DNA of 64,000 bases from Mesaphorura yosii (taxonomy: Eukaryota; Arthropoda; Collembola; Poduromorpha; Tullbergiidae). Under the pieces are notes generated by a model. It was not told the origin of the DNA, did no database searches, and was given only the letters and a program-made list of their open reading frames with translations. Below are positions 43,701-58,700 of this stretch, piece by piece (the first letter of the stretch is position 1; every line of letters begins with the position of its first letter). Position numbers and translations under genes: made by a program. Location of the stretch: positions 62,001 to 126,000 of the forward strand of contig WIXG01000169.1 in NCBI GenBank assembly GCA_009869945.1. The letters are read 5' to 3'.

Positions 43701-46700
43701 AATTTTTTAACAAGACGGCCGGCGCTAAGAGGCAGAGAACGCAAACGGGCAAGGATGGGAATTAAAGAGAGAAGTCTATCACCGATAACAATTAAAATCA
43801 TAAGGACTAATTCATTTCTTTCATTCGCAGGTCGTCCACCGCCAAAAGTGACTTGGTGGCGCGGTGGCGAGCTCATTGACGATTCCTACCACTTGCTTTC
43901 ATCGGATGGCACCGTCGTGCAGAATAAATTGAACGTGCTTCGACTGACGAGAGCCGACCTCCATGCCATATTTACGTGCCAAGCCTCTAATAACAATATA
44001 AGTGAACCAGTCACAACTTCTGTCCAACTTGAAATGTTCTGTAAGTAACTAGCATTAATTTTTTATACGGCTTGTGTCAGGATTGCTTTCTGAATACAGT
44101 TAGGTTGCACTTACACCTAAAAACAGGGCACCTCACATTGACATTAATGCTATTGTCATAAATAATTTCTGCAATTTGTCTTGATGGACACACGCTGCTG
44201 CATGACACAGCATGTGACACATCGAGTGGAATCATGCTTAGTTGACGTAATAATCTACCTGCAACTTAAAATTACACATTGTGCACTCATTCGTGTTGTC
44301 CTTATCAGCAATGAGATATGCAATATTAAGTATCTGACACTGGTGCTTCGTTACTTGTTACCCAGAGTCTGACATCGGGGCTAATTCGTTTGGAATACTG
44401 CTTCTCTTTCCGGGCACTGGGGAACGCGACCCTTAAATCCTTTACTGAATACTAAATGCGTGGTCCGAATTATTATTATCGCTGGAATAATTCATAAAGT
44501 ACGGTTGCAAAGCCATATTTAATAGGACACGATCTGATACTGATGTAGTCAGTAGGCATTTCGTACGTATTTGTTGTCTGGTGTCAAGAGGACCACCACC
44601 GCCACGTTGCGATTCTGAACAGACACGACAGACACAAGGAGAACATATTTTATATCTTTGTCAACTCAAATACGCTGCGACAGACAGGCAACACGGAACA
44701 AGCATAATTTAGAATTCTGCTTCTAAAATTCAAAATTGCGATGAAAATTGTATGTGAGAGCTGGAAAAATTGAGGATGGAAGGAAAAACACTTTCGACTG
44801 TGCTGCTGGAACGTGAAACGTGTGGTGGCGTGTATAATGCACGATATGATATACGATTTGAAATTTATAATAGAGACACTACTGTTATAACCAGACCCCT
44901 GCAACATGCATAAAAATTGCTTCAATGTTATAATTCTCACGTCTCTCCTCTTCCTATTGTCTGCGACATCATTAATCTTCAATACAAAGGCATGTGCCAT
45001 TCAAGCACGCATTTGTCATATCAGAGTCAACCACCAACATGAATACCAGTGCACCATTCTCCAATGCAATGCCAATGCAGACTGTACGGTCAATGAATAG
45101 GCTGGGCCTGGCTTGGAACTCCGAAGCTCGTTCATTTCTACTCAGAATTCGTCATGCTATTTTTAGATAAAATTATTCAAACACGGTTTTAAATGTGAAT
45201 TAACGAAATTCCAGAGAATACTTTGCTACTGCACACGGTATACGCTTTCAATCCCAATTAGGACTGAGGAACTAGCGAAAGTACAAACTCACGAAAAACA
45301 ACGGGCAACGCCCTAAGAAGTTGTGTCATCAATTCAATTGACTCTCCACTACGTTAGCACTACGCTCAACGGTTTGCTTGATAATCAATTATTGCCTGGT
45401 TTCTTTTCTTTGAATTGAATGAATTACTTATTTTTAGTGCTTGCCACCTTTCCGAACTCCCATGCGTTTGTTTCTTTCTAAAGAAACTCGTGTGCGGGTG
45501 TTTCGCTTGAATTCAGTCGACACGGGTACAACACAAATTCCGATTCACAAAGAATTTCGGTTGCTGCCTGGCCTCACACCACTTCCGACGTTTTGTCGCT
45601 TTACACTTCATATTTGCTATACAATCAGCTCCATAATGCGATTGAGTTAACCCTTTCCACGGTTGCGAATCAAGTGTATTGAAAATCATTCCGCTGTGAA
45701 GACGCCAAGCTGGGCGTGTCACTGTTGAATCATTTCATTTTTCTTTCCCGAGTTGAAGAAGTGGGAAGCATATAATTTGTCTCCCCTTCGTATTCGCATT
45801 CCAGATGAAAACTCGTAAAGAGGATAATGAGGTTCTGAACTGTCGTCATTCACATGCACATTACTTCACTGCACTTGGACTTGAACTCGTAATACTAGAA
45901 ATATCATTAACGCAGTCGTACGACGACGGCGCATTGCACAGAAATAATAAATGAATAGAATTGGAAGTTGAATGAGGAGGGGAGACGAAAAATTCTCGTG
46001 ATTTCATTAACTCAAAACACCCGAGTGCGAGTGGGAGAGTACTCGATGGTTTTAACAAGGACTCCTCAAGTCTTTAAAAAATTTGAAGTTGAGTATCAAA
46101 ATAACACGAACGGGCGACCGAAGCGAATGCAATGCAGAAATTCGGCTGGATGGGGAATGCGACTGGCGCTGCCTGTGGAAAAGTTTCAAGTATGTTTGTA
46201 TTATTATGTCATCAGAAGTTCTGCTTGCATTGCCAAATGCTTTCACTGAATCTAAATCATTGGAAATTTAAGCAGTTCATCTTTCTTCGCGTAAATATTT
46301 TAACCCGCTCAATTTAGTGGAAGCTCTTCACAAGCAAACAAGCAAATACGCGTAGTGAAAATAACTGCCACCACCGAAATCAACGGCGACAAATCGATCA
46401 GACTTATCTAGTTACGGTCGCATCCTTCAAACACGTGGGAGTCAGCCGTCAGTCAGTCGTGAATGAAGCTGCTGAAAGACAGGCAGTTGAAAGTGTACAA
46501 GTTGTCGCACTCATTGTGTTGCTCGTTCTAAAGGATGCTTTTCTTCCACGCTTGTATCTCGTAATTCCTTTGTTTGGAATGTCTACAACTTTGGGCGTAT
46601 TTCTTTTCCCGTTCCATTTTCTCCGAAGCTTGCTGAATGAAAAGAGTGCGAAGAATTAGATGAAAAGATGCAAATGTCAGCCCTACCTAATGAAAGTGAG

Positions 46701-49700
46701 CGTGAATTAGGAAGAAAAGAGGTGTTGAAGTACAATGTACGACGAGTAAATGGAATAACCCAAGTCGGCACGTTGCAAGAAATGAAAAGCACTTGTAACG
46801 CACCAATATTGCTCTAGACTCCGAGCATACGAACAAAGAGATAGAAAGTGTAATAATTATAGCTGCTCATGTAAAACAAGTCGCATGCTTTCTTGTTCGT
46901 CGAGACGAGAGTTTACAATGCGCAAGTCGTAATTCCTAATAAAAGAAAGCTCGCAACAACACAGCATAGTCGACATAGCGCAAGCCACAATAAGCCTTTT
47001 AATTCACGAGATCTCATTCACACGCACACTAGCACTCATGCTCGTATTCAAATGAGAGTGGCGAGTAATAATGTAAAGGATTGCAGGCAACACGTTTTAT
47101 GCCGTGTGGAGAAGGAAATTAAGTAGCAAACAAAAGATTAAATCCAAGCAAGTGGCAACATAAGCAGTCGTCGTCATATATTTGTGAGTGCGACAAAAAT
47201 TATGCGCTGGCTAGCACAAGCACGAAGCAATAGCTAGGAGCTCATCCAGTCATCCAGTCGCCTTCACACCAAGCGCCGCAATTTGTGTCTCGTTTTTATT
47301 ATGTTAACGACTTCTTCCAATTCCATCCAGCGTACCAGCAGCGCACTAACTTTGGAAATCAGCAGGACGCTGCAGAAAAAGCAGAAGTGCGTAGCATTGA
47401 GGCTACAGAAGCTTGTGAACGCCTAGTTTTCGAATTGGGGAATGAGAGAAGATCCGAAAATTAAAGTCACAACCACACCACAGGGGTTTTTAAATTATTG
47501 TCTTGATTCTTGGACAAAGTTGTTGTGTGCTGGGCTGTACTGACAACAAATCATAATCACCAGGACACGGAGTGAGCTGTAGCAATTCCATGCCCGCACT
47601 TGGTTGCGAGTAGGGTGAGAAAAATGAAACCCTTGCGACGGTGGTCATCACCGTCACACTGAGAGGATTTTCATTCAACCTCAAACAAGAAGCAATGGAG
47701 TCAATGCGTTGACTGGCATTTTTGCCGAGACAAAATAATCATAAAGTGGAAAGTGGATCAGACTAAGCACCAACTTTGCCATCGTCACAATTTAGCCAGT
47801 ACACAGGACTGCTAGTTATCTACTCTTAATTTCAGAATTTACCTGTGAGATGCATATGGATTATAAATTCTAACAAATATAGAGCTCATAAGGTCTGGTT
47901 CTTTCTGAGTCGTGAAGTTTAGCAACCCTAACCCATGCTTGCGACTTGGTTCCGAGAAACTGCAGTGTGGTAGGTAGTCATTTCGTGCTTCTCCATGAAG
48001 CTTATCGCCTGGCAGAAGTGTTTTAATTGTTACTGAAAAACGGTGCATTATTTTTTCGCAAGGCGTTCATAATTAGAGGTTTAATTAAGTTAAGCAGTGT
48101 ACGCATCCAACTATACTCCAATTGAAGTTCGTTTTGTGACTCGTTGTTTACTTAAAGGCTTGGTAAAAAAAACAGCCAGGGATCTGCGTAACATTAAATT
48201 TGCACAAATGAGCCAGGGTGAATATTTTTTGGTAATTAGGACTAGTTTATGTTTGTAAAACGTCAAGAACTTCATTTCCACGAAATTGGGAGTACCCCAT
48301 ATGGTTTTAATATTTTTAAGGGAACTGGGATGGCTTGGGCTTGCAATACAGACAACAGCATGCACTTGGACTGCAGCAGATCAGATTGTGCTCATTTCTG
48401 AGCTGTCACACTTTGTTATGAGCACCGACTGAAGTTGCCAATCAAATCCAGCAGTTGATGTGTTTCCATTATTCGATTCTTGCAACGCATCGCATAAACA
48501 TGAACGCGATCAATGTCAGGAATTTTTAAAGCACAAAGTTCCATCACCTATCTGGCTATCTGTGCTCGGCACTGGAGCAGTTGGAAACTCCTCCAACAAC
48601 GTTCCTTCGAAGTTTTGAGGCAAGGGGATGATTTGATGAATGCCTTCTCTCTTCTTCTCCGCTGCGATGTTTCAGCAGATGCAATTCGGTTGCAGTGCGA
48701 ATCGAAATGCATGTACGCTGCACGCGTAAGTGCACACATGGGAATCAAAATGAGAAGTTCGAGGAAGACAAATCTATGCACACATTTCGATGGAAGCAAC
48801 GTATGCAGTGTGCATTCCTATATTCTGCTTTTGTTTAGTTTTGCCTTGGTAGTGATTTATATTCGAACACATCTTGGATTCGGTGCAACCTGTCTCTGTG
48901 AGACGCGTGCTGCAGCTGCAGTTGCATTTCGATGTGCTTGGGAATAGCAAGGTGGTGGAAATTGTCATGCAATTATCCACGCATTAATTTTTCATAATTA
49001 TTTGCATAATTGAGATGACGATGCATTTCATCCGATGAACATGGCACTCATTTGACTTGCAAATTCGGTGCACTGCACCTTACGCATGTCAGATGAATCA
49101 GAATTGAACTTCGACTTGAGCCATAGCCCTTGGATTTGACCAGCCTCTGAAAGCATGTTATCGTAGATTAAAGCAGAGAAAGCAAGACGGAGGCGAAAAC
49201 ATGAGTGTGTTTGATAAGTGTAAAAGTAGTTCTCAATTTCACTCACTTTGATCAAAATATCAAACTTCAACTTGTTGACTTCATTATAAAGCTGAAACGT
49301 CGATCGGCTCAGAACTTGAACGTGAATGTATGAGTAACAATCGCCCTCACCCTACCAAAGAAAGGCCAAGGCTAGAACAAAAGCTAAAATAGTGCACGTG
49401 TAGACGGTTTTTCTAATTGCATCGTAGCGTGTCGGACTTAATCCCAATTTAAATGCTGGTGCACATAATTTGAATGCGAACGTGTTGCTCGTACTTGAAT
49501 ACGCTTCAATTATTGGAAATGCTTGGCCAGGTGCGGTTCTTTGTGAGAAACCGAAACGTGGAAATTGCATGAATTTTTATCTACACAATCGCACAAGTCG
49601 CTTAGCTTCGATTTAATAGAGACGTTGGAAGGTGGCAGATAATCATCGCGAACGCTTAAGGCATAATCGATGAAGATGTCAGGGAAGACCGCAGCGCTCT

Positions 49701-52700
49701 CCATACGCAGCCAGCGCCGTCATTTGATTTCCACCACAGATTTTCACAGCGATAAGGGATTACTCTAGTGACAGTTTTTAACGCTCTCAAGCCCATAATG
49801 CAAGCAGAGCAGGCAGTATTCAATACTCTTTATGAGGAGAAGTGGGAATTTTTCTCATGTAAGGAATATAATGGAATGCTCTTGAAATTTAATATATTTT
49901 TCTTGGGAATCTTGTGCCGTGGATTTTCTTCGCATAAATTCAAAACCCGAACACGACCGTTTATTATTTTCATGCCCATATCACAAGTTCGTTCGAAGAA
50001 ATGAGTTTCATGTTCGTATTGTACGCTTAGGTTGTCATTGTGCTCATCATTAACTGACGTTGATGCTCAAGCCAATGCTTTTAAAATTCATTTCCATCAT
50101 GCACCAAAACTTGGGGCAGACGGGTTTTGCTGACTTGATTTGGCTTTGCTGGTGCATCACGCCCAAGATCTGAGCATGCAGCTTACTCGGGTGCTTCCCG
50201 TGACAATGCGCAATGTCGGCCGTGTCCAGTCTAAATAATGAGATGGATCTGCACCCAGGATTGCGAGCAATAAGAAAGCGCGAGCGAAGAAGATTTAGAG
50301 TTTAGATTATAAATTATATGCCTGCCTGCATGAGAGACGAATGGGCTCCAATATGTAGTTACTTTCTTCAGCATTTATCTTTTCCATTGTTCTTTTCGTT
50401 GTCTGTTCGGAACGAAGGGAAATAGAAAAGGAGAAAAATGTTGTTTTTATTTCTCTTAGGATACATTTAAACTTAAACTCACAATGCATTTTAAAATGAA
50501 AGTGTACGTAAGACCACAGCAGCAGCAGGCACACGATACAGTCGGACAATTCTCCAAGGAAATTTACGAAGTAGAGCCTTTGGCTCCACAACAATTTTCC
50601 AGTCTGCCCTGCTTATCAAGTTGGCGGTGCACATTTGTAATTTGCTGTAACTCAATGGTGGGCAATATTTCTGTCTTCCTCCATTGTTTCATCACACTTC
50701 TGGCATAATTGATTGGATTTATTCATACGGCATAACCGATTTGGTTAATTTTGACCTGTGTTTTCAATTTGTGGTTCTTGGCTACCGAAGAGCCCACACT
50801 CATGATTAGACGGCAGAAAAGTTTTAAAGTTATTGGATTCTTGCGTTAGTTTTTTTGTGAAATTCAGAGTGCGTAACCTTTTTGTTTGTGAAATAAAATG
50901 GATGCATTCTCGTATTTATGAATTGCGCGTGGAATGGTTTACAAATTCTGCTCTATCCTTCGTGCTTTTGTTTCCCTACGTGCATTATCTTATTTCCCAT
51001 TCTGGTGAGCACTTCTCTTGACATTTGAAAGGTATGAAGCTCACCTTTGCAGCAATCAGGAACAAAGCCTGGTTGCATTCCTGGCCAGAATATGAATAAA
51101 ATGTAAATTCCATGCTTCTTGATGCGGAGTGAAAAGGTTATTTATACCCTTTTGTACAGCTGTGATGCATTAGAAATTTAGCCCAATTTTGTGAACTCTA
51201 AAGAATTCCTTTGTGTATGTGTGGTCGATTTATGGTTTACCTATTGAACTCTTCGTGCACAAATTTGTATAAAATTTGCATCACTTCCCTGCTCTATTTC
51301 GTAAGGGGCTATTTAGAAATGCTTTCCATTCAGTGTAAATGCAGTACAAATGTAAATGGGCTCAGAGCAAAGCAAACGGCTAATAGGCTTCGAGTAGAAT
51401 CAGGGGAATGCATTAACAAAATCGATGATATTCGGATAGCTGCAGCAATATGAAATGAAAACCGTTTATTTGGCTGGTGCGGTAAAGCAGTTGATCCAGA
51501 TCCAGTTTACTCTCGTGTAAGGCCACATGAGAGCACTACTGCTGATGTCATTTGAGCCTGTTCCTGCGGTTGCTAAATCAAAGAGATGAATGGACCATAA
51601 AAGAGAATGATTTCACAATAAAATGTGAAAAACGGTGCGGTCGGGCTTACAATAATACACTTTATATTATGGGCTATTAAACCGCATGATCAAATGCCCA
51701 TTGCCTTTACAAATGGCGAACGACAACATACATTTTACCAAATTCTGAATGAAGTTGGCTACTAGCCCAAATCCCCAAATACCATTGTAGATTGTAATAA
51801 TGCTACGTAAATGGACGTCCACTACTTCATTTGCTTAAATCTAATATTCTCGATTGACATTTGCGACCAAGTTTTGACAAATGCTCGCTGCACATTTGCC
51901 GAATTGAATTTCTTTCGCCAACACGTTACACATTCCAAAATTCGCTCAACCTTGTTAAATAATGTTCCATCTTTTTTATTGCAGTTCGTCCTTTGTCCGT
52001 AAAACTTCTCGGGAGTAATCAACCAATGTCTGCCCTGAAAGATATAGAAATTGTTTGTCAAAGCGTTGGTTCAAGACCCCCAGCTGAGATATCGTGGTTC
52101 AAAGATGGCCAGTTACTCAAACCTGAACGTGAGGAGGTAAGCGTCCTGGCAGGACAAGCCTGATTTAATAATGGATGCAGTTGGCTCTTGGCCTGTCCAC
52201 ATTTCCACGGCTATTTATGGCCCACGCAGCCAAAAGAGAGGAAGAAGAAAGTTTCTTCTACTTTAATTTGTTTGTGTCCAGACAAAAAAACTTGAAGAAG
52301 CTCAATTTTCTTTTCTTTTACTTGTCACTTTGCAGGAATCACAGACAGGAAATGTGTCAACATCTGTTATCAGATTGACACCGCGAGTCCATGACCATGG
52401 TAAACACTTAACATGTCGTACATCTAATAGCCGCGTGCCTGGTTTCGCAATGGAGGACACGTGGAAGATGACTGTGTTCTGTAAGTTTCTTCTTCCTGTT
52501 TCTCTATTATTTAAACCTGTCAAGGCATTAGGCGCTTGTAACATGTTCATAAAATGTGCGCGGTGCATTGTGCTTTCAAAGAAAATTCCTGCTTTGTGAA
52601 GACGACGTACAAAGGAAAGACGAATTGAGTGCTGTTGCGCGGTGCTGACTGGAGCAAGTTGTGTGGAGAGAATTAGAAAATAAAGGAAAGTGAGAAAAGG

Positions 52701-55700
52701 GATATTGCACTATTACTTTTACCACTGCCAATACTCTGCCTGCACTCTCTTTGCTTGTAATGCGCTCACCATACGTGAAATACCACAACTGATATTTCTC
52801 CGTGCGCAATAATGGAGTGGACGTGTACATAAAGAATCCTATCCATCATTTTTATGCCGTCACCTTTAAACCATCATTTCTCGGCTCAGACATGCTGGGG
52901 AATGCTTTTTTACTTTGATATTCTTGCGAACGCATTATTCCGAGAGCAGCAACAACAACAGCCTGCTGCACACGTTCACTCCGCTCGCAATAACTCTTCA
53001 CAGCCGCACATAACATTAAAGTTAGTCGAAACTTTCCGTACTACGTTTTGCCACGTTTGCTTTCACTTTCGGTGCCGTGCGCAAAGTATTTATATTTTAT
53101 ATTACTTGGAAACATCCGTCTTCTCGCAAAGTCCGGTCGCCACACTGCCGAAATCCATCTGCATTGCATCAGTGAGCTTTCAAATACTTTTGATTTCGTT
53201 TATTCCTGCTTTCACTCTCTATCAACATCTGATTCATCTTTTGCTCTCCTTGCCTTCATTGTTATACTAGAGCGCTCTGCCGTCTAGATCTAACAGATTT
53301 GAATTCCAACGCAATAAAGATGACTGGTCCGTCGAAAACGATCTTGGTATTCCGCTCAGGAACGCGGCGGTGCAGCTGACCATGTCAAAATGCATTTCTC
53401 ATATTTCCACCTTCACTTTAATAAAGAGGGGAATGGACCGAATGTTCAAAGTGCTCAAATCAAGCTGGATTTTTTACTTCAGCTAACCTGGAAACATAAC
53501 GATATCATAAAATCTAATATAACCTTCAACATTTCCCGCATCCAATAAATTCTGGAGCGTATTTTTGAAATCTGTTTCGTCCCCTCCTCAAGAAAATGGT
53601 CTTTTCATAACGGTAACTTACCCGCATAAAATATGTGCACATCAGAAGTATTGAGTCTTGTTATCGCCCTGTTGATTTGTAGTAGCTGGAAAGTATTATT
53701 TAATAATTAAATAATACTAAACAAAACATAAACAATTATTGCTTATTCCTCCACTTGAGTTACCGTATTTACCGAATTACTAAGTCCCGTCGAATTGTAG
53801 AGCCCGGTCGTTTATTTCACTGTGCTCAGTCAAAATCGTGCATTTGAAACAATAAAACACCCCGTCGAAATAGAACGCCATACGATTTTCTTAACTTGGA
53901 ACCAATACGATTTCTCCCTCACAATAACGTGTGACCAAACAGCCGTATGGCTTGATTCCGTTGACACGAGAGGTGCAAGGCAGGTCATCTTCAAGTCTAA
54001 TGGATACGACAAGGCTCGCATAATCGTGGTGTCCGCAGCCAGCGACGGCAGGAAATTCAGACTTTTTGTTCTTATCAATAGAAAACGTCCCATCAAGTCC
54101 TTGGACAGTTTTAAAAACAAACTCGCGTTCGAAAGGACGTCATGGACGAATAATAAGCTTAAATATATTCACGGTGTTCCGGGAAATTCAGTCTTCGTTC
54201 GTCGGTTACTGGTCTGGGACTGTTTCCGATCACATATAAGCGAAAGCACACTCAACGAGCTAAGGAAGAGACAAGTTGACTCGGCAGTTATACCTGGTGG
54301 GTGTATCAAATTTGTACAAGCGCTGAATGTAGGTTGGAACAAGACGTTTAAATCGAACTATACACCGTCTGGCATACATCTACTGGGCACAAGTTCTACA
54401 CCAAGGGCAAGAACATGAAGGCGCCGTCCCTGGAGGAGGTTGGTGAGTGGATAATAGAAGCTTGGGAATCGCTCCGGCAAGACTAAATAAAGAATCCTTC
54501 CTCACTTGCGGCATAACCAATGACTTGAGTGGACAGCAAGATGATCTAGCAAATTGCCTACGCCAGGGTGAAGCATTGGAAGGAGGTTTAGGATTATTGA
54601 AGAAGAAACAAAATGACCTGGAGGAGGTTTTATTACTGGCGGAGACTGACGAGAATGAAGATTTTCACAACATTCGCGAGATTGACTCAGAGGATGAAAA
54701 AAGTTTTGAATAAAATTGTAAAATATTGTGTTCACTTGAAACTATAAAGCACCCCGTCGTATTACATCGCCCGGGCGGTCTATTTTGTGATCACGTCAAA
54801 ATTTTGGCATTGAAACAATACAACACCTGACTTAGTAATTTGGTAAATACGGTAACTAGAGTAGAAAATTTCTGCCATTTGGAGAATTGGCAATGATATA
54901 AACGCGATAAGCGTAAATACGCCGTGAGCATTCCAGTAAGAAACTGGCACACCAGAAGCCGCCGTTGTCTGCAGGAATAATGATTATTGCCGAAAAAATG
55001 AAATTGCGATAGAAAGAAAGCTCATTAATTACTTGCGAATCAATGAGATTACATAGGTTTTAGTTCGCTCCAATTTTTATCATCACTTTTCGCGTAAGTG
55101 CTGCTCTAATTTCGCACTAGTTGGTATCAACCTCAACATTAAACAAGCGTGTTGTTCGTCAGTTACCACCTTGATATCCCATAGTCAGGGAATACCCTGA
55201 CTGTTCATATGCATTGTACTTCATGTTCTAATTTTATTTCCACGTTGACTTGTATTCAACCGGGGTTTAATGCGTGCAAGAATTATTACCTCTCTCTCCT
55301 GAAACTTAAAACTTCAGATCTTCTCCCCTCTTGTTGTCCTCTGGGGCGAAAAGTTTTAATACTTCAATAGCCATAAAAGACAAATGCAATTTTAATTGCA
55401 CTTAATGCTTGGCTGAGTTTAATGTTCCGAAAGTCCTTCCGTTTACGACTTTGGTTTGACGCATGCAAACGTTTGTGTATGTCGTTGCCATTACTCTAAG
55501 TCTTTACCGAAGTACATGACAGGAACGCGTAAAGTGGCTTTGGCTTTATTAAGAGGACGTAAATTATACGACGGGTAATAAACCTAAGTGACATATTTCG
55601 CAGTGGAGGGCAATATTAATGTCATCTGGGCAGCGCTATTTGCAACGACCGACCTTTAAAGCAAACTGCCCATTATTTGCTCTTTGCTTCCTAGTCGTCT

Positions 55701-58700
55701 CGTATTAGCTATGCTGCATTGAGAACTTCCTTCATTAAATTTATGCTAGTGTACGAGGCACGAAGTTGCTGTACTTTACTCACAAATCACACAGCCTGCT
55801 CTCCTTTGATCGACTAATTTCAATTCTTGCGACCTTTATTCTAAATTTTTTGTTCATATGCGACGCTTCAAAAGCAAACATTTGCTGTGCTGTCGAGCAA
55901 TAAAACACAGTGCAACAATATTTCACTTGTTCGAATTCGAAGGCGACCGGGAATATTTCCTTAGCGCAAGAAGACGCTGTCCTCCGCAGGCTCAGAACGG
56001 CACAGCAGGACGCTCCAAAGTTACCAACTGAATTGCATAAATCTAATTTATTGAATATGCTGGTATTGTGAATGAAGGCGAAGGCGTACAAGAATTTGAA
56101 ATGAGCATAATCTAATGTATGCACATGCGTGTGTAATATACGAGCGACTTTGAATGTGAGTGACAATGGCCCGACCCGCGCAGCACATCAATCCTCTGTT
56201 TATGTTATTTGCATCCAAGAACGCATGAATGCGTGCATTTCACTTCGTCGGTATCAAACACATTGTTCCAAATTTCGGCAGAGAATATTTGTTGTCCTTT
56301 GTTGCTTCTTTTAAGATTCAGAAATATTTCCGGTTCCATGAAGAAATTTTGCATTTATCTAGCAGAAGCGGGCATAAATATCGCGCGAGGGAGATCGGCA
56401 TGAGCACTGAATGTGAAAAGGCAATGAATCTTTTTGCTTATTTCGACTCAATTCCTAATCCAAGGCACCAACGCTAGGCATATGAGGCACATGAAGGAAT
56501 TTATTTATCATTTCACAGCATTGGTGTGCAAACGCGGGCAAATATTTTTGGGTTCCATTAGAACTAGCAGAACAACCCATAAAATATCGAAATAAATGGC
56601 ATTCCACCCGCTTAATAGAATGGAATCAGTTTGCAAATATTGTTTCAATATTTAGCACAATTGAACATGGCTGTGGCGAAGGGAGAGAGAAGATAAGAGT
56701 GAAAGTTATTCCATATATTTGCCTTCCCCTTGCCAAATTCTCTTCTGTTCGCGCTTTCACTTGAAACAGGAATCTAGCCTACTTATTTGATAAAAGTTAA
56801 GATAAATATCGCACACGAGATGCTGTGTGGTGGCTGGGGCGCGTTTTGGCGAATGTAAACTTACTTTTGTTTTTGTTTATCTTTGAATTTGCAGTTGTAC
56901 CCATTCTCAACCTTGTTCTCGGATCAAATTTGAATCCCAACAATATACGCGAGGACTCCGATGTCTACTTTGAGTGCAAGATCCACGCAAATCCTCAGAT
57001 CTACAAAGTTGCTTGGTTACACGATGTAAGTACCTTGTAAAGCATAAACTGGGCTGTTTTGTTTTACAACGCAATTTTATTCGTACTGATAAAACCGATG
57101 ACAATATGCCAATGTACAAAGCGTATAGCTTATGCTTAAGAAGGTAGCATCATACCTGCATTTGCTACAGCTTTTGAACAAGTTTGCACACAATGCAGAG
57201 GCTGCAAAGGCTTCTCGATAAAATTGCATCTTAGATTAGCCCTACGTTGTTTAAGGTAACTAGATATTTCCAGTTAGAGCTCGGATTTCAGCTTCAGTGG
57301 ATCAGTCACCGGAATTGCATCTAGTAATTTCCAGGATTCTGAAACTGATTCTGAAATTATGAAAATGAGGACACTTTAAGCTAGCACATAGGAATTATCT
57401 TAATGCGAATATTGACATTACTAGTTAGTATGCATAGATTAAGAAAGTCGAGAATGCGAATACGGACTGCAGCGTACCATCTGACTACCACCTTCGAATC
57501 CATCTGTAGCGTTCTTGCTCTGACTTCGTGTCGTATAATTTAAGGCTTTCACTTCCTCGTATTTCTGTCGTTTGCATCATAAATATATTCAGCCATCATC
57601 ATCCTTCTGCATTAGAAGGTACACAAGTGCAAGTGTTGTCTTCGTCGTCGTGCTCTTCCAAATTTATAGTCTGAGGCCACGTCGTCGTCGTCTTCGGAGC
57701 TGGCTTCATCTTTTATTAGTTGATTGCCCCAAAACCTTTCTCTCTTTCTTGTCTTCCACCGACGCAATGTAATTTTGAAGAAGATGATAAGGAAATGTAA
57801 AAGAACAGGAAGAAAGGCCTGAAGCTATCTGCGTGCAGAGAGACGAAAAGAAAAAGGAAAGTCAGTCAGTCACAACTTGTGCCATGCCAGCGACGCTTGT
57901 AAAATAAAGAGCTTTGCACGTCTCTGAGCAGGCTGCGAGCAAACCTGTTCTCTTCTCTCCAGTCAACTATTATATAATCTTCTCTTTGTTACTTACACAT
58001 GGACTCCGTCGTTTGCTATTCTCTCGCTTTCATTTCATGTCCTGCTGTAACAGGCAGCAGGTTGACATTTTTACTCTCTTTCTCTCGAACTCGTGCCTTT
58101 CCTCTTTTTTATTTGTGACCTGACTCGTGCCATGCCACGCTTCTTGCTTTCTCTCCGTCTCTTGCTATTATCGCAGCACTGCACTGCATTCTTGTTGTGA
58201 GATAACCTTAAGATAAATATTACAACTAAAAAATGAACTTTTTTCTGCCTGAACGGCACATACATAAAATACTTTATTTTTTGTTTTCATATTTTATGCC
58301 TGCAGTACATACACACGCAGAAATGTGACTGAATCTCGGCTAGTCCCTCCAAGCTGCTGCTGCCAGTGAAGGCACGAGAGACCCGGGTCTTTGACTTCCT
58401 CTTTTCCCTTGTCTACTTGTTATGCTCTAATTTGCCTCCCAAAATATAAAAAACATAAAACTTCGTGCATAATTTAGCCTGATTTAATTTTTATTATCCC
58501 GTGGTTCAAAAGAGCAAGCGCTGGCAGTCGAAACTCAATTTTGACCCACGATACACGAGTCAAAGCGCAATCTAAGATACGTAATAACATGCTACAGAAG
58601 TCATTGGACGAAGAGATGCAATCTTAGCCATCGCGAAAAGCAATGCATTTTTAATACTTCAGGGACTGTGCACGGCGAATGACTTTTGGTAGTTAATTCG

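Larger units (their letters stand above)
52481..56894 (+). other. Intron 7 (4.4 kb) between Ig3 and Ig4
   Basis: Phase 1 intron containing a complete-ended but coding-defective pogo/Tigger-type transposon (53758-54857). A 27-base AT palindrome (53692-53718) lies just before it and a 20-base perfect hairpin at 55183-55202. The remainder shows nothing recognisable. Confidence 0.8.

Noticed and set aside
48513-48947. 144-codon open frame in intron 5
   Set aside because: Another frame is open on the opposite strand over much of the same span, and the translation shows no domain.
57674-57695. GTCGTC repeat as a possible microsatellite
   Set aside because: Only about four units; too short to list as a notable repeat.
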